Shown here: positions 1-4,292 of the stretch, one piece after another
Position numbering within the stretch: the first letter of the stretch is position 1
How the letters are laid out: each line of letters opens with the position of its first letter
Source of the DNA: Candidatus Daviesbacteria bacterium
GTDB taxonomy: Bacteria > Patescibacteriota > Microgenomatia > Daviesbacterales > UBA10151
NCBI GenBank assembly: GCA_016186985.1
Contig: JACPKO010000010.1
Span: 1-5,460 of the forward strand
Reading direction: 5' to 3'
DNA length: 5,460 bases
Notes under the pieces: generated by a model
Seen by the model: only the letters and a program-made list of their open reading frames with translations
Told to the model about the DNA's origin: nothing
Database searches by the model: none
Program-made: the position numbers and the translations under genes

Positions 1-339
1 AACTTTTTCCACCAACCTCCTGGCTGCCTTAAGCCTGACGTCCTGGTTGGTGCTTTCTAAAATCTCTTTTAAATCAAGTTTCCCTTCAGGATCATCATTT
101 GTATTTACATTTGCTGATTGGGTGGCTTCTTTTTTGGTACTTATCCCCAGTAAAGAGCCGCTATTTTTGTATCGGAACTCTTGAAAGGAGAAAACAAATA
201 AGGCTGTTATAAAAACAGCCAGTAATAATCTGGCATTTTTAATACTGGCAACAGGTTTTAAAACCCGTAGGCTAATCTTGGCCAGAGTGGAAACTCTTGT
301 TAAATTAGATAATTTTTTCAAACCCTTTCGAGGTTTCAT
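1..339 (-). CDS. Membrane-anchored protein of unknown function, possible HEAT-like repeat (partial, runs off left edge)
   Basis: Reading the minus strand from ATG at 339 gives 113 codons open to the window edge with no stop, so the gene is 3'-truncated by the window. The N-terminal ~36 residues are very basic (starting MKPRKGLKKL). A hydrophobic stretch at about residues 37-52 (LLLAVFITALFVFSF) looks like one transmembrane anchor or uncleaved signal. A polar linker follows, then about residues 88-113, a helical piece with the rhythm of a HEAT repeat (LKEILES..QDVRLKAARRLVEKV). The start is 2 nt downstream of the atpC stop, so it is probably cotranscribed with atpC. The ribosome binding site is weak (GGATAAG is a few bases too far upstream). 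I do not recognise the family. The HEAT reading rests on a single repeat and is tentative; the existence of the gene is well supported by the long open frame and coherent composition. Confidence 0.65.
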   Translation of the reverse strand, partial: MKPRKGLKKLSNLTRVSTLAKISLRVLKPVASIKNARLLLAVFITALFVFSFQEFRYKNSGSLLGISTKKEATQSANVNTNDDPEGKLDLKEILESTNQDVRLKAARRLVEKV

Positions 340-341
340 AG

Positions 342-752
342 CTATCTTATCCGATGCCTTCTTTTAACCCTAAGTTGGGCGAGCGACTTTTCCAGCGCTG
401 CTAAAGTTTCTGCGTATTCCTCCTGACCGAGTTTTTGTTCCAAAGCTTCCTCTGCGCGTTTACGGGCTGCCTCAACAGCCTTTTCATCAATTTCTTCGGC
501 GTTTTCCGCAAGATCAGTCATAACTGTTAGAACATTATTTTCAACTTGTAAAAATCCCGTGCCAATTGCGAAATGGCTGACTTTTCCGCCTTGTTTAATT
601 TTTAATTCACCTGGAATGAGCTTTGCCATAAGGGAAGCATGGTGGGGAAGTATGCCGAGTTCGCCCTGGGTTGTTGAGACATTTACCTGGTCAACTTCTT
701 CGCTTAGAACTTCTTCTTCAGGTGTAACAATTTTTAATACCAATTCTGACAT
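342..752 (-). CDS. atpC: ATP synthase F1 sector epsilon subunit
   Basis: This 136-aa protein has the usual length of bacterial epsilon. Residues 1 to about 85 form the N-terminal beta-sandwich, with the typical MSELVLKIVTPEEEVLSEEV opening, the GELGILPHHA motif at about 30-39, and AIGTGFLQVENNVLTVMTD at about 62-80. The remaining ~50 residues are the charged two-helix C-terminal domain that can inhibit ATP hydrolysis. Epsilon joins gamma in the central stalk on the cytoplasmic side of the membrane. The gene normally follows atpD directly; here atpD ends about 3.5 kb away at 4289 on the same strand, so the operon is split. There is no Shine-Dalgarno before the ATG, but a good promoter ends so close that the message should be almost leaderless. 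The identification is secure. Confidence 0.96.
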   Translation of the reverse strand: MSELVLKIVTPEEEVLSEEVDQVNVSTTQGELGILPHHASLMAKLIPGELKIKQGGKVSHFAIGTGFLQVENNVLTVMTDLAENAEEIDEKAVEAARKRAEEALEQKLGQEEYAETLAALEKSLAQLRVKRRHRIR

Positions 753-759
753 AATTTGG

Positions 760-787
760 TGTTATTATACATTTATAAGTTAAGGAT
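760..787 (+). promoter_or_regulatory. Extended -10 promoter and RBS for the transglycosylase-like gene
   Basis: TGT plus TATTAT at 760-768 forms an extended -10 (TGn with 5/6 of TATAAT); no good -35 is visible. The expected start is near 775. AAGGAT at 782-787 is a clear Shine-Dalgarno 6 nt before the ATG at 794 and supports that start codon. The -10 overlaps the minus-strand TATAAT of atpC base for base, so the two promoters probably compete. Confidence 0.4.
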
Positions 788-792
788 TTCAT
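764..792 (-). promoter_or_regulatory. Promoter of atpC, near-leaderless
   Basis: On the minus strand, ATGAAA (792-787, 4/6 match to TTGACA) is followed after 17 nt by a perfect TATAAT (769-764). The expected transcription start is near 757, only about 5 nt before the atpC ATG at 752. This fits the lack of any ribosome binding site there and gives the detached atpC its own promoter. An alternative -10, TATAAA at 777-772, would give a leader of about 13 nt. Confidence 0.5.
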
Positions 793-793
793 T

Positions 794-1825
794 ATGTCAG
801 ATAAAGGAGCGGAACAAATTAAGCCGCAGGCAATCCCCAAAGGGGAATATATTGCTGACCTTAAACGCAGAAAATTAATTAAGACAGCTGCGGCTGTTGT
901 TGCTGCTGCAACCGGGGGCGGGGCTGCTTTGTTAAATAGTACAAACAAGGCTAAGCCTGAACCCAAGCGAGTTACGCCCGAACCAACCCGTGCCGCAAAT
1001 GAAAAACAAACCTTTAGGGAAATTTCAAATCAGATTTTAAGCCTCAAACCTACCAGCCCGGAGCGGGTGAATCTTGAAAAAAATCTTGCCGGAGAAGTAG
1101 CAACTCCTGAACAAATAGATAAATCACTTTGGGTCATATCCGATATTAATATAAGGCTGGATTTGCTTAACAAAAGGTACAACTTAAGATTAAATGGACG
1201 GGAAGGCTTAAAACCCTTATCTCCTGAAAAAGAAGCCTGGGCTAATTCTAAGGGAATCCACGCGGAGGCTTTGGCACTTTGTGAGGAGTCATACAGAGAA
1301 GCGGTTAGAATTATGGAAATTCTAAGAGGAAAGGGGATTTTCAAAACTGACCCCCCTGCGCAAAGAAGGATAATGAATCCTGGCGAACTGGCTGAGGTTT
1401 TAGTTATTGAATCCAGTGCCGGTACAAATACAGGTCAAACAAAACTAGTGGATTTTTTCAAAACCTTTCCCATAGAAACTACAGCTTTATCCGAGCTGGC
1501 TGCGCATACCTCTTTAATTACAGGATTAGATTATTCATCAGACAGGGTACTTGGATCTTCCACAGGTGACATGGGCCCGTTTCAATTCCGGCCATCAACA
1601 GCTATGGAGGCGGTAAGCGATGCAGCCAAAGCCGGGGTTATGCTTAATATTTTTGATATCAGCGAAGCAGGGATCGCTGCTCTCATATATCTTGCTTCAA
1701 AAGGATATGACATTGACAGACCCGAAAAAAGAAAAGAGGCGGTAACTGGATGGAATAGGGATATTGGTAAAAATGCTAAATTATATGAATCGGGAGACGA
1801 CTACCGCCAAAAATTCTCAAAATAG
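794..1825 (+). CDS. Tat-signal lytic-transglycosylase-like exported protein
   Basis: This is a 343-aa protein. Residues 24-50 read KRRKLIKTAAAVVAAATGGG and onward, with twin arginines R25-R26 followed by KLIK and a moderately hydrophobic, alanine-rich segment. That fits a twin-arginine export signal, perhaps retained as an anchor. A Pro/Lys-rich linker (about 52-68) and a helical middle region follow. The C-terminal third resembles lysozyme-fold lytic transglycosylases: a glutamate in VIESSAG (E206) as candidate catalytic acid, GDMGPFQFRPST at 258-269 (compare the G-x-M/L-G-x-x-Q-F-x-P-S/T motif of MltB/Slt-type enzymes), and a GWN near 319-321 where these enzymes usually have a YN. The expected role is cleavage of peptidoglycan glycan strands outside the membrane. 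The gene diverges from atpC across 41 bp and has a good RBS. The long insert between the catalytic-Glu region and the GPFQF motif is unusual, so activity is not assured. Confidence 0.55.
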   Translation: MSDKGAEQIKPQAIPKGEYIADLKRRKLIKTAAAVVAAATGGGAALLNSTNKAKPEPKRVTPEPTRAANEKQTFREISNQILSLKPTSPERVNLEKNLAGEVATPEQIDKSLWVISDINIRLDLLNKRYNLRLNGREGLKPLSPEKEAWANSKGIHAEALALCEESYREAVRIMEILRGKGIFKTDPPAQRRIMNPGELAEVLVIESSAGTNTGQTKLVDFFKTFPIETTALSELAAHTSLITGLDYSSDRVLGSSTGDMGPFQFRPSTAMEAVSDAAKAGVMLNIFDISEAGIAALIYLASKGYDIDRPEKRKEAVTGWNRDIGKNAKLYESGDDYRQKFSK

Positions 1826-1834
1826 GACAATTTT

Positions 1835-2497
1835 TTAATCCTGGATTAAATATAAATTCCGCCGGTTTTCAGGCAACAATAACTCACCGCATTTAGCAAT
1901 AACCGGCAAAGATCTTCCCGACGAAATACCAACCATTTGAGCAAACCATAAATCAATAGGGTAATGTTTACCGTCTTCAGGAAGAACTGTAGTGTATGGC
2001 CGATTGTTAATAACAAATCCATCAGGATGGCTTGAAGCGGTATGTAAAACTATATGTTCAACTTTAAATTTTGTGCGAAGCACTCTTGACTCAACCCGGC
2101 TAAGAGGAGCTAAATCTGGAAACTGGCTTTCAAAAAGTGCCCTTCTGAAAGCGCAGCCTTCATCTCCCTGAATGTAATCACCATGATCTGCTCTTTTAAA
2201 ACCTACAGCTTCGGTCATTTTAACTGCACTAGCCATTCTGGTTTCTGCATTTCCGTTGAAAAAAGCAGCTACGCCATCAATCGCCCCTAACCAGGCAGGG
2301 CTTAAAGGAACTGTGTCGGGATCATACCCTTTTTGAGTTTGCCCAAACCGGTAATCAATGCAGCGGATTCTATCGCCTTTGCGCGTTACTCTCCTGTCAA
2401 AAAAACGCGGAGGAAGCTCTAATATTTTCCAGCCATGTTGCGGCAAAAAATATTTCCCCAGGTTTTCAGTATTAATATCAATTTCTATTCTTCCCAT
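1835..2497 (-). CDS. Protein with cadmium-type (zeta) carbonic-anhydrase-like metal-site pattern
   Basis: This 220-aa protein has no signal peptide or membrane segment and is predicted cytoplasmic. Residues 46-50 read CIDYR, the C-x-D-x-R signature of carbonic-anhydrase-type metal sites. H105 and C115 in ADHGDYIQGDEGCAF are 10 residues apart. As I recall, the cadmium carbonic anhydrase of diatoms (CDCA) uses Cys, His and Cys with the last two also 10 apart, so C46/H105/C115 is a plausible ligand set. H148 (VEHIVLH) and the segment VINNRPYTTVLPEDG followed by HYPIDLWFA at about 162-186 look like conserved core. The likely reaction would be hydration of CO2 to bicarbonate; this is inference. 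The gene converges on the transglycosylase-like gene with a 9-bp gap and diverges from a beta-type relative at 2617. Its leader carries a terminator-like hairpin. The RBS is weak. The family call is moderate to low; the gene itself is secure. Confidence 0.45.
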   Translation of the reverse strand: MGRIEIDINTENLGKYFLPQHGWKILELPPRFFDRRVTRKGDRIRCIDYRFGQTQKGYDPDTVPLSPAWLGAIDGVAAFFNGNAETRMASAVKMTEAVGFKRADHGDYIQGDEGCAFRRALFESQFPDLAPLSRVESRVLRTKFKVEHIVLHTASSHPDGFVINNRPYTTVLPEDGKHYPIDLWFAQMVGISSGRSLPVIAKCGELLLPENRRNLYLIQD

Positions 2498-2509
2498 AAA
2501 ATTTTGTCC

Positions 2510-2534
2510 AAAAAAAGGTCCCTTTCAGGGACTT
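2510..2534 (-). terminator. Intrinsic terminator hairpin on the minus strand, possible attenuator
   Basis: On the minus strand, AAGTCCC (2534-2528), a loop TGAAA, then GGGACCT (2522-2516) form a 7-bp stem with one G-U pair. A run of seven T (2516-2510) follows, which is the classic Rho-independent form. It lies only 12 nt before the ATG of the 1835-2497 gene and downstream of that gene's predicted promoter. It therefore either attenuates that gene or stops minus-strand read-through from the atp operon. A second GTCC just upstream (on the minus strand) and a GGAC just after the T run could pair in an alternative fold. Confidence 0.6.
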
Positions 2535-2549
2535 GGACTTTCACCAAAC

Positions 2550-2578
2550 TTTATACAAATTTACCACAATTTAGTCAT
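2550..2578 (-). promoter_or_regulatory. Promoter of the zeta-carbonic-anhydrase-like gene
   Basis: On the minus strand, ATGACT (2578-2573, 4/6 to TTGACA), a 17-nt spacer, and TATAAA (2555-2550, 5/6 to TATAAT). The expected start is near 2543, giving a leader of about 46 nt that contains the terminator hairpin. It is back to back with the plus-strand promoter that starts at 2580. Confidence 0.45.
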
Positions 2579-2579
2579 C

Positions 2580-2608
2580 TTGTCCAATAAAATTTACTGT
2601 TATATACT
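2580..2608 (+). promoter_or_regulatory. Promoter of the beta-carbonic-anhydrase-like gene, leaderless
   Basis: TTGTCC (2580-2585, 4/6), a 17-nt spacer, then TATACT (2603-2608, 5/6). The expected transcription start is about 2615, within 2 nt of the ATG at 2617. No Shine-Dalgarno precedes the ATG, so translation is probably leaderless. Confidence 0.55.
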
Positions 2609-2616
2609 ACTAGCTT

Positions 2617-2979
2617 ATGTCAGCCCATATCGCCGAGGCGATTATAATAACTTGTATAGATTTTAGATTTCAGGAATATATTAATAAGTGGATAGGGAGC
2701 AATCTCAAACCTGGGGCTTATGATAGAGGAGCTTTTGCAGGAGCAGCAAAATCCTTAGAGACAATTTTAAATCAAATTGATGTTTCGTATAGGCTCCATC
2801 ATATTAAAAAGGCAGTTCTTATAAACCATGAAGATTGCGGGGCTTATGGCGAGGACGGGCATATTGACAGGCATGTTGAAGATTTGCAAAAAGCCAGAAA
2901 GCATATTATGGAGAAAATTCCGGATTTAGAAGTTGAAACTTACTATCTGCATCTGGACGGCACTTTTGAAAAAGTCTAG
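2617..2979 (+). CDS. Small beta-carbonic-anhydrase-like protein
   Basis: This is a compact 120-aa cytoplasmic protein. ITCIDFR contains C13-x-D15-x-R17 and LINHEDCGAYG contains H71-x-x-C74. These are the zinc ligands (Cys, His, Cys) and the Asp-Arg dyad of beta-class carbonic anhydrases, in the right order. It is much shorter than classical beta enzymes (about 200 aa). It resembles the small carbonic-anhydrase-like proteins I recall from candidate-phyla genomes, which end in a similar strand plus LDG (here YYLHLDGTFEKV), so it is probably complete and not truncated. Possible roles are CO2/bicarbonate interconversion or only metal binding. The start at 2617 is supported by a promoter that places transcription at the ATG and by homology starting within 10 residues. 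Its stop is 11 bp from the stop of an orphan atpD tail on the other strand. Confidence 0.7.
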   Translation: MSAHIAEAIIITCIDFRFQEYINKWIGSNLKPGAYDRGAFAGAAKSLETILNQIDVSYRLHHIKKAVLINHEDCGAYGEDGHIDRHVEDLQKARKHIMEKIPDLEVETYYLHLDGTFEKV

Positions 2980-2990
2980 TAGGATTAAAT

Positions 2991-3050
2991 TTATATTAGA
3001 TCTTCCAATTCGCTGATCATGTAGAAAGCCTGTTATAATTTTGAGTCGCG
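2991..3050 (-). pseudogene. Orphan, decayed copy of the atpD 3' end (oldest copy)
   Basis: Reading the minus strand from 3050 gives 20 codons: RDSKL, a stop, QAFYMISELEDLI, a stop. Against the real AtpD C-terminus (HDSKPETAFYMIGGLEDLK) 12 of 19 positions match, including the AFYMI core and LEDL. It has an internal TAA in place of a glutamate codon and no gene body upstream, so it is a relic. The orientation is the same as atpD, about 1.3 kb downstream of the functional end. It begins 11 bp after the stop of the beta-carbonic-anhydrase-like gene. Confidence 0.75.
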
Positions 3051-3064
3051 GGAACCGTCTAAGT

Positions 3065-3095
3065 TTAGCTTTACACCTTTAAGGTGGGAAGCTAA
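3065..3095. other. 13-bp imperfect hairpin in the 2980-3231 gap
   Basis: TTAGCTTTACACC (3065-3077) pairs with GGTGGGAAGCTAA (3083-3095) around a TTTAA loop, with one A-G mismatch and one G-U pair. Neither strand has a following T run, so it is not a standard terminator. It sits between the decayed atpD tail and the palindromic repeat. It could be a structured RNA piece or a remnant of an inserted element. Apart from this hairpin, the relic, the repeat and the promoter, I see nothing else in this 252-bp gap. Confidence 0.4.
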
Positions 3096-3112
3096 TAAAA
3101 ATATTTGATGAA

Positions 3113-3143
3113 CTTGTCCTGAGCCCTTCGACTCCGCTCAGGG
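3113..3143. repeat. Dispersed palindromic repeat, intergenic copy
   Basis: The sequence opens CTTGTCCTGAGC, and its second part CCTTCGACTCCGCTCAGGG is close to the reverse complement of the repeat inside atpD. TCCTGAGC (3117-3124) pairs with GCTCAGGG (3136-3143) around an 11-nt loop. The first 12 bases are identical, in the same orientation, to the copy inside atpD at 5345-5356. I recall this family (CCTTCGACTC-GCTCAGG) as a widespread short repeat in environmental bacterial genomes; that part is memory and not a search. Confidence 0.7.
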
Positions 3144-3195
3144 TAAATTCCGTGGAAGGATTTTCCCCCAAAAGGGCAAACTGCAATCCTATAGT

Positions 3196-3224
3196 TTGAT
3201 AATTGGCCATAAATACCTTATAAT
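3196..3224 (+). promoter_or_regulatory. Strong promoter of the DUF218-like gene, leaderless
   Basis: TTGATA (3196-3201, 5/6), a 17-nt spacer and a perfect TATAAT (3219-3224). Transcription should start around 3231, next to the ATG at 3232. AGGG at 3227-3230 resembles a Shine-Dalgarno but is too close to the ATG and would lie outside the transcript. This is the best promoter in the window. Confidence 0.65.
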
Positions 3225-3231
3225 ATAGGGC

Positions 3232-3882
3232 ATGACTGAAATACCGGTTAAACATGTCCTTTTATATGTCCATGAAGACTGGGAGCTCTATAAATTTCCT
3301 GATATACCTGTTACGCCTGCGCGCATACAATTAAGAAGAATGCAGACGGCCGCAGCCAGATACTATGGCGAAGATCCTAATTCTGTTTTTATCCGCTATT
3401 CTTCTTTTCCAAAAAAACTAGACGGGCTTAGTACAAACCATGCAGGTAAAGCGCTTCCATCCGAGTTGATTGAGTATGAAAGAAAACGTAGGGTTAGTTA
3501 TAGGGAAATATTTGGCGAGGACAGGCTTTTGGAATTCGGTTATAAACCTCTCCCACCGGTTACAAAAAATGAGGTAGCAGAAATGAAGGATAGGTTTTCC
3601 CAAAAAGGTTGGGTTTTTGATCCGGGTGTTACCAGATTTTTTGTAGGCGGTGAGAATATTGAAGAGTGTGTCCTAAATTGGGCCAGAGCTGTAACTTATG
3701 CTCTTAATATCCCACCAGACAGAGTTACCTTTGTACCGGGCATTTGTTACACCGAAACCGAAAGTAGGGCTTTAATACAAGCAATTGCTACTTACGGGTT
3801 ACTCATAGATCGTGTCGCAATTCTCACTGCCATACATAGTATAAGGGAAAAGCAGGCAACTCGTGGCCGAACCGGAAGATAA
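3232..3882 (+). CDS. DUF218/YdcF-like protein of unknown role
   Basis: This is a 216-aa protein without signal or membrane segment. The C-terminal ~85 residues follow the DUF218 (YdcF/SanA/ElyC) pattern: a strand ending in GGE (FFVGGE, 136-141), a helix, LNIPPDRV (158-165) where the family has 'lGvp.e.I', TETES (174-178) where it has the N-T-x-E-N/S helix cap, and RVAILTAIHSIR (194-205) where it has 'rvllVTs.yHm.R'. DUF218 proteins are Rossmann-like and often linked to envelope metabolism, but their biochemistry is poorly defined. The N-terminal half (about 1-125), with HVLLYVHEDWELY and a charged middle, is not recognisable to me; it lacks an obvious GG-rich first loop. The start is fixed by a consensus promoter that ends at the ATG. 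Its stop is 10 bp from the stop of an orphan atpD tail on the opposite strand. Confidence 0.5.
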   Translation: MTEIPVKHVLLYVHEDWELYKFPDIPVTPARIQLRRMQTAAARYYGEDPNSVFIRYSSFPKKLDGLSTNHAGKALPSELIEYERKRRVSYREIFGEDRLLEFGYKPLPPVTKNEVAEMKDRFSQKGWVFDPGVTRFFVGGENIEECVLNWARAVTYALNIPPDRVTFVPGICYTETESRALIQAIATYGLLIDRVAILTAIHSIREKQATRGRTGR

Positions 3883-3892
3883 GCTTTGAATT

Positions 3893-3955
3893 TTATTTTA
3901 AATCTTCCACACCACCGATCATGTAAAAGGCGGTTTCTGGTTTGGAGTCGTGTTT
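3893..3955 (-). pseudogene. Orphan copy of the atpD 3' end (well preserved)
   Basis: On the minus strand 20 codons plus TAA read KHDSKPETAFYMIGGVEDLK, identical to the end of the functional AtpD except V for L. At the nucleotide level about 50 of 63 bases match. Nearly all differences are synonymous, including AGT versus TCC for the same serine. No start codon or gene body precedes it: 8 nt upstream on the same strand is the stop of the 38-aa gene. It is a 3' fragment displaced from an atpD gene. The synonymous pattern means it diverged while it was still part of a working gene. Confidence 0.88.
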
Positions 3956-3963
3956 GATATAAA

Positions 3964-4080
3964 TTATCGTTTTTTGGAGGATTTTGAGGTTGTGAAAACA
4001 AAGATTGCCAAGAGAATAACAACAATCATAAGCAAAGAATAAGCTATTGATCCATTTGTTAAAAACTGGTCAGCATTCAT
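3964..4080 (-). CDS. 38-aa single-helix membrane protein in the atp operon
   Basis: ATG at 4080 overlaps the TGA of the upstream 71-aa gene (ATGA), and TAA is at 3966-3964. The product begins MNADQFLTNGSIAYSLL. It has a hydrophobic helix at about residues 13-31 (AYSLLMIVVILLAIFVFTT) and a basic tail SKSSKKR, so a single-pass membrane protein with its C-terminus in the cytoplasm is expected from the positive-inside rule. AGAGGA at 4096-4091 is a fair ribosome binding site 10 nt upstream. Coupling to the atpD transcript suggests a role near the ATP synthase or the membrane, but no family is recognised. It is short, so the confidence is moderate. Confidence 0.6.
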   Translation of the reverse strand: MNADQFLTNGSIAYSLLMIVVILLAIFVFTTSKSSKKR

Positions 4081-4292
4081 ATTATTTTAATCCTCTCTGC
4101 TATTATAACACATAGAATTAGACCTATTATTGCAAAGGGCAGGTTTTTGATCAGCAATTCTAAGTACTGTTGTATAGAAGAAACAACAAAAATGCCTGGA
4201 GCTATTAGAACTATCCCGAACCACCCAGAAGTTAAATTAACCAGAATTTGATTTGATATTTCTAAAAGTGTTTTACGGGAAAATAAAATCAT
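4077..4292 (-). CDS. 71-aa two-helix membrane protein translationally coupled to atpD
   Basis: The ATG at 4292 overlaps the atpD TGA as ATGA, and GAGGAT at 4303-4298, inside the last atpD codons, is a good Shine-Dalgarno with 5-nt spacing. Together these make translational coupling very likely. The protein begins MILFSRKTLLEISNQ and has two hydrophobic segments, about residues 21-40 (SGWFGIVLIAPGIFVVSSI) and 49-65 (NLPFAIIGLILCVIIAE), ending in a short basic tail. This is a hairpin-like inner-membrane protein. It resembles in outline small two-helix proteins of unknown function seen in compact genomes; it is not an Fo c subunit, because it lacks the conserved buried Asp/Glu in helix 2 and the polar RQP-type loop. 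Its stop overlaps the start of the 38-aa gene. Confidence 0.78.
   Translation of the reverse strand: MILFSRKTLLEISNQILVNLTSGWFGIVLIAPGIFVVSSIQQYLELLIKNLPFAIIGLILCVIIAERIKII

Noticed and set aside
559..783. Plus-strand open frame opposite atpC
   Set aside because: It is the antisense of a secure atpC gene and shows no features of its own.
718..1344. Minus-strand open frames opposite the transglycosylase-like gene
   Set aside because: They are antisense shadows of a gene with a clear RBS, Tat-like signal and domain motifs; their low-complexity alanine stretches mirror its codons.
1834..1850. Inverted repeat TTTAATC-ctg-GATTAAA at the convergent gene ends as a bidirectional terminator
   Set aside because: The stem is almost all A-T with a 3-nt loop, and neither direction has T's following it; at best it is a weak terminator.
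2358..2666. Plus-strand open frame spanning the divergent promoter region
   Set aside because: It runs through two predicted promoters and the terminator hairpin, and overlaps both carbonic-anhydrase-like genes out of frame.
3253..3300. HEDW near the start of the DUF218-like protein as a degenerate carbonic-anhydrase HEDC site
   Set aside because: Only three residues match, the metal-binding Cys is absent, and no C-x-D-x-R precedes it; this is likely chance.
3232..3882. Isochorismatase-like hydrolase reading, from GGENIEECVLNWARAV
   Set aside because: The Cys context is loosely similar, but the later strand and helix pattern (IPPDRV, TETES, AILTAIHSIR) fits DUF218 better, and the Asp and Lys of the hydrolase triad are not evident.
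3792..4025. Open frame on the minus strand across the end of the DUF218-like gene and the orphan atpD tail
   Set aside because: It is in a different frame from the atpD tail and from the 38-aa gene, overlaps a well-supported gene antisense, and has no recognisable content.
4289..4291. TGA read as glycine (alternative genetic code)
   Set aside because: TGA falls exactly at the conserved AtpD C-terminus and forms an ATGA overlap with a good RBS, so it acts as a stop.
4077..4292. 71-aa protein as an ATP synthase c subunit (atpE)
   Set aside because: Two helices and the length fit, but the essential acidic residue in helix 2 and the conserved polar loop are missing, and the position after atpD is wrong.
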